The notes: a model not told the origin generated them from the sequence alone. A stretch of 64,000 bases of DNA from Streptomyces sp. NBC_01267 (GCF_036241575.1 NZ_CP108455.1:4467501-4531500), one strand, 5' to 3'; shown: positions 28,048-38,090, numbered from the stretch's first letter. Translations and numbers: made by a program.

Positions 28048-29505
28048 GTGGCTGTGGGCTCGGAGACCGAGGAATTTGCCGCGCTGCTCCGGAAGCTGAA
28101 GGAACGCTCCGGACGCAGCTACGGAGTCCTCGCGGGGAAACTCCACATGAGTACGTCCACGGTGCACCGGTACTGCAACGGCGACGCCGTCCCGGCCGAG
28201 TACGCGCCGGTCGAGCGGTTCGCGCGGCTGTGTTCGGCGACCCCGGACGAGCTGATGGATCTGCACCGGCGGTGGCTGCTGGCCGACGCGGCGAGGCGGC
28301 GGCCCAAGGACACGGCGGTGCCGCAGGCAGCGGCTCCGGAAGCAGCGGTGCCGGAGACCGTGGTCCTCGACGCGGCCGTCCGGGAAGCGGTGCTCGCGGA
28401 CGCGATGGTTCCGGAGGCGGTCGTTCCGGACGCCCTGGAGTCGGATGTCCAGGCAGCGAACGTCCTGGCATCGGGCGTCCTGCCGTCGGACGTCCTGCCG
28501 TCGGACGTTCTGGCATCGGACATTCAGGCGTCGGACGTCATCGCGTCAGGACTTCCCGCCTCCGGGCCGGACCGGGGGCGGCGCCCGGGGCGCAGGAACA
28601 CCCGTCTCTGGCTGATCGGTGCCGCCGTGGTCGCTGTCGTCGCCGTGGCGGTACCCGTCGCGCTGGCGCTGCGCCCCGACGGAACGTCCGGCACCGGCTC
28701 CGACACGGTGGCACTTCCGGCGGCCCCGTCTGGTGAGTCCCCGTCCGTGAGCCCGTCGCCGCGGCCGTCCGGCTCGCTGTCCCCTTCCCCCTCCCCTTCC
28801 CGTTCCGTGTCGTCCGGCGGCACGGCTGCCCGTCCCTCCAGTACCACGGGTGACCTGGGCGCGGACGGCGACAGCATCCCCGCGGTACCGCTGAGCGTGA
28901 ACGTGCGGCCGTACATCTGGGACAACCCGTGCAGCCAGTCGTATCTGATCGACCGGTCGGCCTCGAAGGTTCCGCCGCCCCCGGCCGAACAGGACGCCAA
29001 GGGCTGGGCGAACGTGCTGGGCGCGGTGTCCGCCGGGGGCGCGCGGATCGAGCTGTCCGTGCAGGGGAAATCGACGGACGCGGTGGTGCTGCAGGCCCTG
29101 CACGTACGGATGGTGGGCCGTCACGCGCCGCTCGGCTGGGCCTCGTACGCGATGGGCAACGGCTGCGGCGGCGAGATGACCCCGGCCGCGTTCGACGTGA
29201 ACCTCGACGCGGGGACGCCGGTCAGCAGGGCGGTCGCCGGAGTGCAGGGCGACCAGAAGATCCCGGCCACCGACTTCCCGTACAGGGTGTCGTCGACCGA
29301 CCCCCAGGTGCTGGAGATCAACGCCCACACCACGGCTCATGACGTCAGCTGGTACCTGGAACTCCAGTGGAGCAGCGGCAACCGGCACGGGACGGTCCGG
29401 ATCGACGACAACGGCAAGCCGTTCCGCGCCAGCGGTGCGCCGGGTCAGCCGCAGTACATCTACCCGCCGGGCAGCGACGCCTGGCAACCGGCCGCACCGC
29501 AGTAA
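28048..29505 (+). CDS. Membrane-anchored XRE-family HTH protein
   Basis: 485 residues in four parts. An N-terminal XRE-type DNA-binding domain (about 8-75; YGVLAGKLHMSTSTVHRYCN is the HTH) is followed by an Ala/Val/Asp-rich linker of quasi-repeats (about 88-170; recurring PEAVVPD and SDVLPSDVLASD). A single membrane segment lies at 186-208. The outside part has a Ser/Pro stalk and a beta-rich domain (about 270-480) with Cys pairs in NPCSQSYL and NGCGGEMT. This one-component design couples an outside domain to DNA binding inside. GTG 28048 is chosen because GAGGGGGG precedes it. Many actinobacterial relatives exist without known ligand. Confidence 0.75.
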   Translation: MAVGSETEEFAALLRKLKERSGRSYGVLAGKLHMSTSTVHRYCNGDAVPAEYAPVERFARLCSATPDELMDLHRRWLLADAARRRPKDTAVPQAAAPEAAVPETVVLDAAVREAVLADAMVPEAVVPDALESDVQAANVLASGVLPSDVLPSDVLASDIQASDVIASGLPASGPDRGRRPGRRNTRLWLIGAAVVAVVAVAVPVALALRPDGTSGTGSDTVALPAAPSGESPSVSPSPRPSGSLSPSPSPSRSVSSGGTAARPSSTTGDLGADGDSIPAVPLSVNVRPYIWDNPCSQSYLIDRSASKVPPPPAEQDAKGWANVLGAVSAGGARIELSVQGKSTDAVVLQALHVRMVGRHAPLGWASYAMGNGCGGEMTPAAFDVNLDAGTPVSRAVAGVQGDQKIPATDFPYRVSSTDPQVLEINAHTTAHDVSWYLELQWSSGNRHGTVRIDDNGKPFRASGAPGQPQYIYPPGSDAWQPAAPQ

Positions 29506-29557
29506 CCACGCGGGTGGCCGGTCCCCAGGGGTCCCTGAATCCGGAGCCGGGCGCCCA

Positions 29558-29574
29558 CAGGCATCAGATGCCTG
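29558..29574. terminator. Small hairpin between convergent HTH gene and argS
   Basis: CAGGCAT-CAG-ATGCCTG, a 7-bp perfect stem, followed by two near-copies of GCCGGATGCCTAC(A/G)GGCGC up to the argS stop. The only termination signal I can see in this 100-bp gap. Confidence 0.45.
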
Positions 29575-29605
29575 AAGAGGCCGGATGCCTACGGGCGCCG
29601 GATGC

Positions 29606-31384
29606 CTACAGGCGCTCGGGCGTCCGGATGCCCAGCAGGTTCATGCCCTGGTGGAGCGTGCGGGCGGTGAGCGCGCAGAGGAAGAGGCGGTTCTCGACGT
29701 GCGCCGGGGTCTCGGCCTTGAGGACCGGGCACTCGGCGTAGAACGTCGTGTACTGCGAGGCCAGTTGGTAGAGGTACGCGGCCAGCTTGTGCGGCGCGTA
29801 CTCGGACGCGACCTCGGACAGGGTCTCCGCGAACCGGTCCAGGTGCAGCCCCAGCGCCCGCTCGGCCGGAGCCAGTTCCAGCTCGGGACGGGCGGTCGGG
29901 TGCACGTCCCCTGCCTTGCGCAGGATCGACTGGATACGGGCGTACGCGTACTGGAGGTACACGCTGGTGTCGCCGTTCAGCGACACCATCTGGTCCAGGT
30001 CGAACTTGTAGTCGCGGCTCGCGGACGTGGACAGGTCCGCGTACTTCACCGCGCCGATGCCGACCTGGGCGCCGCGCTCGGCGATCTCCTCCTCGGTGAG
30101 GTCGAGCGCCTTCTCGCGCACGACCGCCGACGCGCGCTCGGTCGCCTCGTCGAGGAGGTCCTCCAGCCGCACCGTCTCGCCCTCACGGGTCTTGAACGGC
30201 TTGCCGTCCTTGCCGAGGACCGTGCCGAAGGCCAGCTGGAGGGCCTTGACCTCGCTGCCGTCGGCGGTGGTCAGCCAGCCCGCCCGGCGGGCCGTCTCGA
30301 AGACCATCTTGAAGTGCAGGGCCTGCCGGACATCCACCACGTACAGCAGGGTGTCGGCCTTGAGGTCGTGGACGCGGTTGCGGATCGCGGAGAGGTCGGT
30401 GGCCGCGTAGCCGAAGCCGCCGTTCGTCTTCTTGACGATCAGCGGGACCGGGTTGCCGTCCGGGCCCTTCACGTCGTCGAAGAAGACGCACAGCGCACCC
30501 TCGGAGCGGACCGCGACGCCGGACTCCTCCAGGAGGCGGCAGGTCTCTTCGAGCATGTCGTTGTAGCCGGACTCGCCGACGATGTCCGGGTCGTCGATCT
30601 CCATGTCCAGCTTGTTGAAGACCGAGTAGAAGTAGATCTTCGACTGGTCGACGAACCGCTGCCACAGGGCGCGCGTCTCGGGGTCCCCGGACTGCAGGTC
30701 GACGACCCGGTTCCGCGCGCGGTCCTTGAACTGCTCGTCGGAGTCGAAGAGCGCCCGCGAGGCCTTGTAGATCCGGTTGAGGGCGGCCATCGCGGCCTCG
30801 CCGTCGATGTCCTCGCCCTCGCGGCCCAGCTCGTCCGGGTGCTCGATCAGGTACTGGATGAGCATCCCGTACTGGGTGCCCCAGTCCCCGATGTGGTGAC
30901 GGCGGACCACGGTCTCGCCCTCGAACTCCATGATCTTGGCCATTGCGTCGCCGATCACGGCGGACCGCAGGTGCCCGACGTGCATCTCCTTGGCCACGTT
31001 CGGCTGGGCGTAGTCGATGACGGTGGTGCCCGGGTGCGCGGCGTACGGCACACCGAGGCGGGCGTCGGCGGCGCGGGCGGCCAGGGTCTCGGTGATCGCC
31101 CGGTCGGTCAGCGTGATGTTGAGGAAGCCGGGGCCCGAGACCTCGATGTCCTTGATCAGGTCATTGGCCGGGATCGCGGCGGTGACGGTGGCCGCCAGCT
31201 CGCGCGGGTTGCCCTTGAGCTTCTTCGCCAGGGCCAGGATCCCGTTGGCCTGGAAGTCGGCCCGGTCACTTCGGCGCAGCAGCGGGTCCGCGGAACCGGC
31301 ATCCGGCAGCGCTGCCGTCAGGGCGTCCGCGAGGTGCTGCTGGAGCGTCGAAGCGAGGGAATTGACCGAGACTGGCTCAGGCAT
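29606..31384 (-). CDS. argS: Arginyl-tRNA synthetase
   Basis: 592 residues, class I synthetase. The Arg-specific N-terminal additional domain (1-110) precedes the catalytic fold. The HIGH motif reads HVGHLRS, following [11 protein letters not shown]. The KMSKS loop is degenerate, around [20 protein letters not shown], as is common in bacterial ArgRS. The anticodon-binding helical domain ends [11 protein letters not shown], a typical bacterial ArgRS C-terminus. ATG 31384. Divergent from lysS with 144 bp between them, so the two basic-residue synthetases share one promoter region. Confidence 0.96.
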   Translation of the reverse strand: MPEPVSVNSLASTLQQHLADALTAALPDAGSADPLLRRSDRADFQANGILALAKKLKGNPRELAATVTAAIPANDLIKDIEVSGPGFLNITLTDRAITETLAARAADARLGVPYAAHPGTTVIDYAQPNVAKEMHVGHLRSAVIGDAMAKIMEFEGETVVRRHHIGDWGTQYGMLIQYLIEHPDELGREGEDIDGEAAMAALNRIYKASRALFDSDEQFKDRARNRVVDLQSGDPETRALWQRFVDQSKIYFYSVFNKLDMEIDDPDIVGESGYNDMLEETCRLLEESGVAVRSEGALCVFFDDVKGPDGNPVPLIVKKTNGGFGYAATDLSAIRNRVHDLKADTLLYVVDVRQALHFKMVFETARRAGWLTTADGSEVKALQLAFGTVLGKDGKPFKTREGETVRLEDLLDEATERASAVVREKALDLTEEEIAERGAQVGIGAVKYADLSTSASRDYKFDLDQMVSLNGDTSVYLQYAYARIQSILRKAGDVHPTARPELELAPAERALGLHLDRFAETLSEVASEYAPHKLAAYLYQLASQYTTFYAECPVLKAETPAHVENRLFLCALTARTLHQGMNLLGIRTPERL

Positions 31385-31528
31385 GGGGCCGGCTGCCGTT
31401 TCCGTAGGGGTACAAGGGATCACCGCAAGTATCCCACGGCCCGTAAAGCCGTTTTCGCTCTGCTGCGGGGACCTGGGACAATGGCTTTCGCCCCTGCATG
31501 AACATGAAGGCGTACGAGGAAGAAGGAC

Positions 31529-33328
31529 GTGCCGATCGTGGCTCAGAGCACCGAGACCGACTGGGTCTCCCGTTTCGCGGACGATGTCATCGCCGAATCG
31601 GAGCGCCGTGCCGAGGGCGCGAAACTCTCTGGCGCTGCCGACTCCGGCACCCCGGCGATCGTCGTCGCGTCCGGACTCTCTCCTTCCGGCCCGATCCACC
31701 TGGGCAATCTGCGCGAGGTCATGACCCCGCACCTGGTCGCGGACGAGATCCGGCGGCGCGGGTACGAGGTGCGGCACCTGATCTCGTGGGACGACTACGA
31801 CCGGTACCGCAAGGTGCCGAACGGCGTCCCCGGCATCGACGAGTCCTGGGCCGAGCACATCGGCAAGCCGCTCACCTCGGTGCCCGCCCCGGCCGGGTCC
31901 GCGTACCCGAACTGGGCCGAGCACTTCAAGGCCGCCATGGTCGCCGCGCTGGCCGAGCTGGGGGTGGAGTTCGACCCGATCAGCCAGACCGAGCAGTACC
32001 TGGCGGGCACCTACCGCGAGCAGATCCTGCACGCGATGAAGCACCGCGCCGACATCGACGCGATCCTCGACAGATACCGCACGAAGAAGGACCCCGCCGC
32101 GGAGGGCACGGGCGGCGGCAAGAAGCAGGGCCAGAAGCAGAGCCAGAAGCCGGTCGACGAGGCCGAGCTGGAAGCCGCCGCCGGGTCCGGCGCGGCGGCC
32201 GAGGACGACGGCAGCGGCGCGGGGACGGCGTACTACCCGTACAAGCCGTACTGCGGCTCCTGCGAGAAGGACCTGACGACGGTCACGGCGTACGACGACG
32301 AGACCACCTCGCTCTCGTACACCTGCAACAACTGCGGGCACTCCGAGACCGTGCTGCTGAGCGAGTTCAACCGCGGCAAGCTGGTCTGGAAGGTCGACTG
32401 GCCGATGCGCTGGGCCTTCGAGGGTGTCGTCTTCGAGCCGAGCGGGGTCGACCACTCCTCGCCCGGGTCGTCGTTCGTCGTCGGCGGGCAGATCGTGCGC
32501 GAGGTCTTCGGCGGTGTGCAGCCGATCGGCCCGATGTACGCGTTCGTCGGCATCAGCGGCATGGCGAAGATGTCGTCGTCGAAGGGCGGGGTGCCGACCC
32601 CGGCCGACGCGCTGAAGATCATGGAGGCGCCGCTGCTGCGCTGGCTGTACGCGCGGCGCAGGCCCAACCAGTCGTTCAAGATCGCCTTCGACCAGGAGAT
32701 CCAGCGCCTCTACGACGAGTGGGACTCGCTGGAGAAGAAGGTCGCCGACGGTACGGTGCTGCCCGCCGACGCGGCGGCGCACTCCCGGGCGACCCGCACG
32801 GCCGCCGGTGAACTGCCGCGTACAGCACGGCCGTTGTCGTACCGGACGCTCGCCTCGGTGGCCGACATCACGGCCGGGGCGCAGGAGCAGACGCTGCGCA
32901 TCCTCAGCGAGCTGGACCCGGCGAACCCGATCACCTCGCTCGACGAGGTACGGCCCCGGCTGGACCGCGCCGAGAACTGGATCACCACCCAGGTCCCGGC
33001 CGAGCAGCGCACGCTGGTGCGGGACGAGCCGGACACCGGGACGCTGGCCGGACTCTCCGACCAGGACCGGGAGTCGCTGCGGCTGCTCCTGGACGGGCTG
33101 GACTCGCACTGGTCGCTGGACGGGCTGACGGCGCTGGTCTACGGCGTACCGAAGATCCAGGCGGGCTTCGACGTGGACGCCAAGCCGACGCCGGAGATGA
33201 AGGTCGCCCAGCGGACGTTCTTCGCGCTGCTGTACCAGCTGCTGGTGGGGCGTGACACCGGACCGCGGCTGCCCACGCTGCTGCTCGCGGTCGGTGCGGA
33301 CCGGGTGCGGAAGCTGCTCGGGGCCTGA
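31529..33328 (+). CDS. lysS: Lysyl-tRNA synthetase, class I
   Basis: 599 residues. This is the class I (archaeal-type) LysRS, found in a minority of bacteria including streptomycetes. Signature HIGH appears as [10 protein letters not shown] (His57), and KMSSSKG lies near residue 347. A zinc-ribbon-like insert has YCGSCEKD and TCNNCGHSE (about 240-275). Between them lies a Lys/Gln/Gly-rich low-complexity insertion (about 193-230). GTG 31529 gives [12 protein letters not shown]; a GTG at 31538 is better placed relative to AAGGA (10 nt) and is a real alternative. The opposite strand is open over long stretches, a G+C artefact. Confidence 0.95.
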   Translation: MPIVAQSTETDWVSRFADDVIAESERRAEGAKLSGAADSGTPAIVVASGLSPSGPIHLGNLREVMTPHLVADEIRRRGYEVRHLISWDDYDRYRKVPNGVPGIDESWAEHIGKPLTSVPAPAGSAYPNWAEHFKAAMVAALAELGVEFDPISQTEQYLAGTYREQILHAMKHRADIDAILDRYRTKKDPAAEGTGGGKKQGQKQSQKPVDEAELEAAAGSGAAAEDDGSGAGTAYYPYKPYCGSCEKDLTTVTAYDDETTSLSYTCNNCGHSETVLLSEFNRGKLVWKVDWPMRWAFEGVVFEPSGVDHSSPGSSFVVGGQIVREVFGGVQPIGPMYAFVGISGMAKMSSSKGGVPTPADALKIMEAPLLRWLYARRRPNQSFKIAFDQEIQRLYDEWDSLEKKVADGTVLPADAAAHSRATRTAAGELPRTARPLSYRTLASVADITAGAQEQTLRILSELDPANPITSLDEVRPRLDRAENWITTQVPAEQRTLVRDEPDTGTLAGLSDQDRESLRLLLDGLDSHWSLDGLTALVYGVPKIQAGFDVDAKPTPEMKVAQRTFFALLYQLLVGRDTGPRLPTLLLAVGADRVRKLLGA

Positions 33329-33359
33329 CGGATCGCGGATACGGATTACGGATTCACGG

Positions 33360-33403
33360 CGGAGGGCCGCCGCCCGGGAGGTGTTCCGGGCGGCGGCCCT
33401 CCG
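33360..33403. terminator. Bidirectional terminator after lysS
   Basis: A perfect 18-bp inverted repeat (33360-33377 with 33386-33403, loop 8 nt) between convergent lysS and the DUF2637 gene. Confidence 0.85.
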
Positions 33404-33440
33404 GCGTTCCCGACCGGCCGGTCCGACGGCCGGTCGCGGG

Positions 33441-34958
33441 TCACGCGATGTGTTCCGCGTCCAGCTCGTTGTTGTACCGGATCTGGAAGCGGTTGATGTA
33501 GGCGCGCATCGAACTGTCGCTGAGCGTGTCGCCGTTGCGGCCCGTGACGCCGTACAGGTCCTTGAGGTAGCGGCCGAACTGACGCGGGGTCGGCGACTCG
33601 TTGTTCTCGCTTATGTACTTGCGGAAGGCCGTGAAGTACGCGTCCTCGCGGGACACGTCCTCCGGCAGACCGGCGGTCTCCGGTCCCACCGCGTCGGACA
33701 GCGCCTCCGGCTGCTGCTCCGGGCGCGGTCCGGGGAGCGTGCCGCCGAGGGGGCGGGAGCGGACGGGGCGTTCCACGGGCGCCGGACCGTCGGCGGCCTC
33801 GTGGTCCTGGGCGGCCTCGTCCGGGTGGGGGCCGTCCTGCGGATCGGCGGGGTACTGCGGGTCGTGCTGCTCGGCGTACCGGTCCTGCTCGTACCGGCCC
33901 TGCTCGTACTGCTCCTGGGCGTACAGCTCCTGCGCGTACTGCTGCTCCCGCTCGTACTGCTGCTCGTAGGTCGGTTCGTACGTCGGGTCGTAGCTGCCCG
34001 CGTACGCCTCCTGCGAGATCTGCGGCGCGAACCAGGGGTTCTCGTGCGGGGCCTGCTGCTCGGCATGCTCCGTCTGGTCCTGGTCCTGCGGCTGTTGCTG
34101 CTCGTGCTGCTCGTACTGCTGGGCCTGCTCCTGCTCCTGGCCCTGTGTCTGTTCCTGGGGCGGCGCGGCCGGGCCGGTGGCAAGGGCGGCCGGAGCCGGA
34201 GCGACCGCGGCAACGGCCCCGACCGTCGCGGGCGCGGCCTCCAGCGCGGGGGCCGGGGGCAGCAGCACGGGCTCGATGCCCGCCGCCGCGAGGCCGGACG
34301 GGGCCGTCTCCGAGAGCGGGACCCCGTACTTCGCCAGCCGGAGCGGCATCAGGGACTCGATCGGGGCCTTGCGCCGCCAGCCCCGGCCGAACCGGGCCTG
34401 GAGACGGGCCTGGTAGATCAGCCGGTCCTGTTCGAGCCTGATGACCTCGTCGTACCGGCGCAGCTCCCACAGCTTCATCCGGCGCCAGAGCCGGAACGTG
34501 GGGATCGGCGACAGCAGCCAGCGGGTGAGGCGTACGCCCTCCATGTGCTTGTCGGCGGTGATGTCGGCGATCCGGCCCACCGCGTGGCGGGCCGCCTCGA
34601 CGCAGACCACGAACAGGATCGGGATCACCGCGTGCATGCCGGTGCCGAGCGGGTCGGGCCAGGCCGCGGCGCCGTTGAAGGCGATCGTCGCGGCCGTCAG
34701 CAGCCAGGCCGCCTGGCGCAGCAGCGGGAACGGGATGCGGATCCAGGTCAGCAGCAGGTCCAGCGCGAGCAGCACACAGATTCCGGCGTCGATGCCGATC
34801 GGGAAGACGGTCGAGAAGCTGCCGAAGCCCTTCTTCTCGGCGAGTTCGCGCACGGCCGCGTAGGAACCCGTGAAACCGATCCCCGCGATGATCACCGCGC
34901 CCGCGACCACCACCGCGATCAGTATCCGGTGCGTGCGTGTCAACTGCATCGCGGCCAC
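33441..34958 (-). CDS. DUF2637 (SpdB-like) membrane protein
   Basis: 505 residues. Four membrane helices lie at about 11-31, 50-72, 82-100 and 108-124, matching DUF2637, a family shared with the spread proteins (SpdB) of Streptomyces plasmids. A basic cytoplasmic segment follows (about 140-205), then about 200 residues of Gln/Glu/Tyr/Pro-rich low complexity with recurring YEQ and QEQ. The conserved C-terminal domain (about 430-500; [20 protein letters not shown] and [20 protein letters not shown]) looks helical and DNA-binding-like. GTG 34958 with GGAGGGG 7 nt upstream. Possibly captured from an integrated conjugative element. Confidence 0.75.
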   Translation of the reverse strand: MAAMQLTRTHRILIAVVVAGAVIIAGIGFTGSYAAVRELAEKKGFGSFSTVFPIGIDAGICVLLALDLLLTWIRIPFPLLRQAAWLLTAATIAFNGAAAWPDPLGTGMHAVIPILFVVCVEAARHAVGRIADITADKHMEGVRLTRWLLSPIPTFRLWRRMKLWELRRYDEVIRLEQDRLIYQARLQARFGRGWRRKAPIESLMPLRLAKYGVPLSETAPSGLAAAGIEPVLLPPAPALEAAPATVGAVAAVAPAPAALATGPAAPPQEQTQGQEQEQAQQYEQHEQQQPQDQDQTEHAEQQAPHENPWFAPQISQEAYAGSYDPTYEPTYEQQYEREQQYAQELYAQEQYEQGRYEQDRYAEQHDPQYPADPQDGPHPDEAAQDHEAADGPAPVERPVRSRPLGGTLPGPRPEQQPEALSDAVGPETAGLPEDVSREDAYFTAFRKYISENNESPTPRQFGRYLKDLYGVTGRNGDTLSDSSMRAYINRFQIRYNNELDAEHIA

Positions 34959-35144
34959 CCGCGGTCCCCTCCCGATGTCGGTATCTGGCGGGCACAGCCT
35001 GGCACATGTGTGCGGACGGCGTTGCGTGGGTACGCCCGGAGCCCGGCCTCCGAGGGAGGACCGGGCTCCGTGTGACGGGCTGTTCGCAGTGTGGTGACTG
35101 CTGATCCGCCGTTGTCCGTGACCGCTGTTCGCTGCCGCTGCGCG

Positions 35145-35858
35145 CTACTTGTTGGCGGTGGCGACCGACGCCACGGCCTCCTTGGCCGCGGTCTGCGCGC
35201 CCTTCGTCATGTCGTCGGCGGACGGGGACTTGGCGCCCTCGAAACCGGCGCCGTTGTGGTTCACGGTGGTGACGACGTTCTCCGAACGGGTGATGACGAC
35301 GGCGTACACGAAGTCCGCGTCCGTCTTGCGCTGGCCGTAGGTGACCGTGGTGGCCTCCTGGCCGATGCCGGAGGTGGTCACGGTCTTGACGTTCTTCGCG
35401 CCGTCCGTCGCCTTGGCGTCGGCGACCGCCTTGGTGTACTGCTCCCCGGCGCGGTCGGCGCCGCTGCCGAGGACGGTGTCGGAGTCGTACCGCAGATACG
35501 AGACGGAGAGCCAGCGGTACTGCGAGCCCTTCGTGCCCTTGCTCTCCAGGCCGTTCCAGGAACAGCCGGCGCGGGCGGCCAGGTCGCTGGACTTCACCTC
35601 GGTGCCGGCCTTGTCCTTCGCCTTGGGCACCAGGTCGGAGACGGTCTTCGACGAGAGCGACTTGCAGGCGTCCGGGAGCTTCGCGTACGCCGCCTTCGCG
35701 ACGGTCGGGGAGGCCGGGGCGCTGGGCGAGGGAGAAGTGGAGCTGGAGCTCTTCTTGCTGCCGGAACCGGAGTCCGAGGAGCAGCCGGCGACGACGAGCA
35801 TCACCGGGACGGCTGCACAGGCGAGAAGGCGGGTGAGTCGCGTGGCTGATCGGTGCAT
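35145..35858 (-). CDS. DUF3558-like lipoprotein
   Basis: 237 residues. The lipoprotein signal has lipobox VAGC (Cys24 region), followed by a Ser/Pro/Lys linker (to about 55) and a domain with CKSLSSKTVSDLVPKAK, AARAGCSWNGLES and a C-terminal helical half. The spacing of the two cysteines and the CxW motif fit DUF3558, a family of actinobacterial lipoproteins of unknown role. ATG 35858 gives a proper signal; an ATG at 35873 gives MSEGTMHRS and is less likely. Followed by the DUF2637 gene in the same direction. Confidence 0.7.
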   Translation of the reverse strand: MHRSATRLTRLLACAAVPVMLVVAGCSSDSGSGSKKSSSSTSPSPSAPASPTVAKAAYAKLPDACKSLSSKTVSDLVPKAKDKAGTEVKSSDLAARAGCSWNGLESKGTKGSQYRWLSVSYLRYDSDTVLGSGADRAGEQYTKAVADAKATDGAKNVKTVTTSGIGQEATTVTYGQRKTDADFVYAVVITRSENVVTTVNHNGAGFEGAKSPSADDMTKGAQTAAKEAVASVATANK

Positions 35859-35933
35859 GGTTCCTTCGCTCATGTGTCGTACGGGTCGTACGGTCCGGGG
35901 CGCCACGGTACGCGGGGGCCACCGGACGGCGGA

Positions 35934-36686
35934 CTATTCGCTGATCTGCTCGGCGAGTTTGTGGGCCATGGACCGGGTCATCTCCTGGAGGCCCTGGATG
36001 TCGGGGAGCGCGGCCCGGTCGGTGGGCGTTTCGCTGTACTCGACGGTGACGAGGACGTTCGACGCGCGGAAGACGACCCGGACGGTGTGCTGCGGGGTGC
36101 CCGCGTCCGGCTTGGCCGGGATGTCGTCGAGGAAGGCGGCGCTGCCGAGCCCGTCGAGCGTCCTGGGCCGGAGGTCCGCGGGGGTACCGCCGTCGCCGTC
36201 GCCGTCGCCGCCCTGCGCGCCGTCCGGGGGCGTCGAGTTGGGCGTGGCCTGTACGGAGACCGACGCGGCGGTCTGCCGCTGCTCGAACAGTGCCTTGGCG
36301 CGGTCGTCGTCGCTGACCGCTGTGTCGTAGCTGACGACGCGTTCCATCGAGATCCGCAGCCGGTGCGCCTCGGTGGGCGAGTCGCCCTTCCAACGGCAGC
36401 CGACGCGCCGGTCGGTGTCGAAGGTGGGTTCCGGTGTGCCGGCGTACGCCTTCTCCTGCTGTTCTTTCGGCAGATCGGCGATCTCCGGGAACATGGTCTT
36501 CAGCACGCCCTGGTCGGCCGTCCGGCACGGCTCACGCAGGGTGAGGTACTTGCCGGGGGCTGCGGCGGGAATGGTCTCGCCGGGCTTCGAGTCGGCGGTG
36601 GAGCCGTCGGCCCCGGAACCACTCGTGCAGCCCGTGACCAGCGCTGCGAGCAGCACCAAGCCGGGTACGTAAGCCCTTCGCTGCAC
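35934..36686 (-). CDS. DUF3558-like lipoprotein (paralogue)
   Basis: 250 residues. Signal with lipobox VTGC, then a GSGADGSTADS linker and a domain with REPCRTADQGVLKTMFPEI and VGCRWKGDSPTEA, the same two-cysteine pattern as the neighbour at 35145. An Asp/Gly/Pro-rich loop (DGAQGGDGDGDGG, about 165-180) interrupts it. GTG 36686 with GGGAG 9 nt upstream is chosen; the longer frame above it lacks a signal. The 75 bp to the next gene suggest co-transcription of the two lipoproteins. Confidence 0.7.
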   Translation of the reverse strand: MQRRAYVPGLVLLAALVTGCTSGSGADGSTADSKPGETIPAAAPGKYLTLREPCRTADQGVLKTMFPEIADLPKEQQEKAYAGTPEPTFDTDRRVGCRWKGDSPTEAHRLRISMERVVSYDTAVSDDDRAKALFEQRQTAASVSVQATPNSTPPDGAQGGDGDGDGGTPADLRPRTLDGLGSAAFLDDIPAKPDAGTPQHTVRVVFRASNVLVTVEYSETPTDRAALPDIQGLQEMTRSMAHKLAEQISE

Positions 36687-36819
36687 TGTCCGAGGCTCCC
36701 TTCGGAACGGAAAACGGATACCGCCCGATGGCGGTGGCCGGACACAATGTCTATCGCACGCACTGGTGTACATGCCGGTCCGCTGTCGCTTTCGCGGACC
36801 TTGGTGCGGTTTTTTCACT

Positions 36820-36835
36820 TGCAGAGATTTCTGCA
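36820..36835. promoter_or_regulatory. Palindrome in the rtcB leader
   Basis: TGCAGA-GATT-TCTGCA, a perfect 6-bp-arm palindrome in an A+T-rich stretch, ends 21 bp before the rtcB start codon and just ahead of the AAGAGGAG ribosome site. It could be an operator or an mRNA hairpin. Confidence 0.45.
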
Positions 36836-36856
36836 TTTTCGGGGGAAAGAGGAGTT

Positions 36857-38050
36857 ATGTCGTACGTAGAGATTCCTGGTGCGAAGGTTCCCATCCGGAT
36901 GTGGGCCGACCCGGCCTCGGTCGAGGAGGGCGCGCTGCAGCAGTTGCGGAACGTCGCCACACTGCCCTGGATCAAGGGCCTCGCCGTGATGCCGGACGTG
37001 CACTACGGCAAGGGCGCGACGGTCGGCTCGGTGATCGCGATGCAGGGGGCGGTCTGCCCGGCCGCGGTCGGGGTGGACATCGGCTGCGGGATGTCGGCGG
37101 TGAAGACCTCACTGACGGCGAACGACCTCCCGGGGGATCTGTCGCGGCTGCGCACCAAGATCGAGCAGGCGATTCCGGTGGGCCGCGGGATGCACGACGA
37201 CCCGGTGGACCCCGGCCGGATGCACGGGTTCCCGACAGCGGGCTGGGACGACTTCTGGGCGCGGTTCGACGGGGTGGCGGAGGCGGTCAAGTTCCGTCAG
37301 GGCAGGGCCACGAAGCAGATGGGGTCGCTCGGTTCCGGCAACCACATGATCGAGGTCTGCCTGGACGACGACGGTGCCGTGTGGCTGATGCTGCACTCCG
37401 GGTCCCGGAACATCGGCAAGGAACTGGCCGAGCACCACATCGGGATCGCCCAGAAACTGCCGCACAACCAGGGCCTGGTCGACCGGGACCTGGCGGTCTT
37501 CGTCTCGGACACCCCGCAGATGGCCGACTACCGGAACGACCTGTACTGGGCCCAGGAGTACGCCAAGTACAACCGCGCCATCATGATGGGGCTCCTCAAG
37601 GACGTGATCCGCAAGGAGTTCAAGAAGGCCCGGGTCACCTTCGACCAGGAGATCAGCTGCCACCACAACTACGTGGCGGAGGAGCGGTACGAGGGGGCGG
37701 ACCTGCTCGTCACCCGCAAGGGCGCGATCCGGGCGGGCTCCGGTGAGTACGGGATCATCCCCGGCTCGATGGGCACCAGTTCGTACATCGTGAAGGGCCT
37801 GGGCAACGCGAAGGCGTTCAACTCCGCTTCGCACGGCGCCGGTCGGCGGATGAGCCGGGGCGCCGCCAAGCGCCGCTTCACCACGCAGGACCTGGCGGAC
37901 CAGACCCGGGGCGTGGAGTGCCGCAAGGACTCCGGCGTGCTGGACGAGATCCCGGCGGCGTACAAGCCGATCGAGCAGGTCATGGAGCAGCAGCGGGACC
38001 TGGTCGAGGTCGTGGCCAGGATCAAGCAGGTGGTGTGCGTGAAGGGCTGA
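36857..38050 (+). CDS. rtcB: RtcB family RNA ligase
   Basis: 397 residues. Joins 2',3'-cyclic phosphate or 3'-phosphate RNA ends to 5'-OH ends, using GTP and Mn2+. Metal ligands appear in MPDVHYGKGATVGSVIAM, in VDIGCGMSAVK, in GSLGSGNHMIEV and in ISCHHNYV; the guanylylated histidine is in SASHGAGRRMSRG. The strong AAGAGGAG site fixes ATG 36857. The gene stands alone: no archease and no RtcR-type sigma-54 activator lies beside it, unlike the E. coli rtc operon. Role in RNA repair is from family knowledge. Confidence 0.93.
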   Translation: MSYVEIPGAKVPIRMWADPASVEEGALQQLRNVATLPWIKGLAVMPDVHYGKGATVGSVIAMQGAVCPAAVGVDIGCGMSAVKTSLTANDLPGDLSRLRTKIEQAIPVGRGMHDDPVDPGRMHGFPTAGWDDFWARFDGVAEAVKFRQGRATKQMGSLGSGNHMIEVCLDDDGAVWLMLHSGSRNIGKELAEHHIGIAQKLPHNQGLVDRDLAVFVSDTPQMADYRNDLYWAQEYAKYNRAIMMGLLKDVIRKEFKKARVTFDQEISCHHNYVAEERYEGADLLVTRKGAIRAGSGEYGIIPGSMGTSSYIVKGLGNAKAFNSASHGAGRRMSRGAAKRRFTTQDLADQTRGVECRKDSGVLDEIPAAYKPIEQVMEQQRDLVEVVARIKQVVCVKG

Positions 38051-38090
38051 CGGCGCCGCGGCCGTCGGCCCGGGGTGCGCCCGGACCGGG

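Noticed and set aside
28279..28560. The Ala/Val/Asp quasi-repeats in the HTH protein considered as a recent DNA tandem repeat.
   Set aside because: The DNA units are only loosely similar and of unequal length; it is better described as a low-complexity linker.
29585..33109. Very long open frames antisense to argS and lysS (600 to over 1100 codons).
   Set aside because: They mirror strongly recognisable synthetase genes; in DNA of this G+C content antisense frames stay open by chance. Their translations are Arg/Gly/Val-rich without domains.
33346..36528. A frame of over 1000 codons on the minus strand spanning DUF2637 and lipoprotein genes.
   Set aside because: It runs out of phase through three genes with proper starts, ribosome sites and signal peptides.
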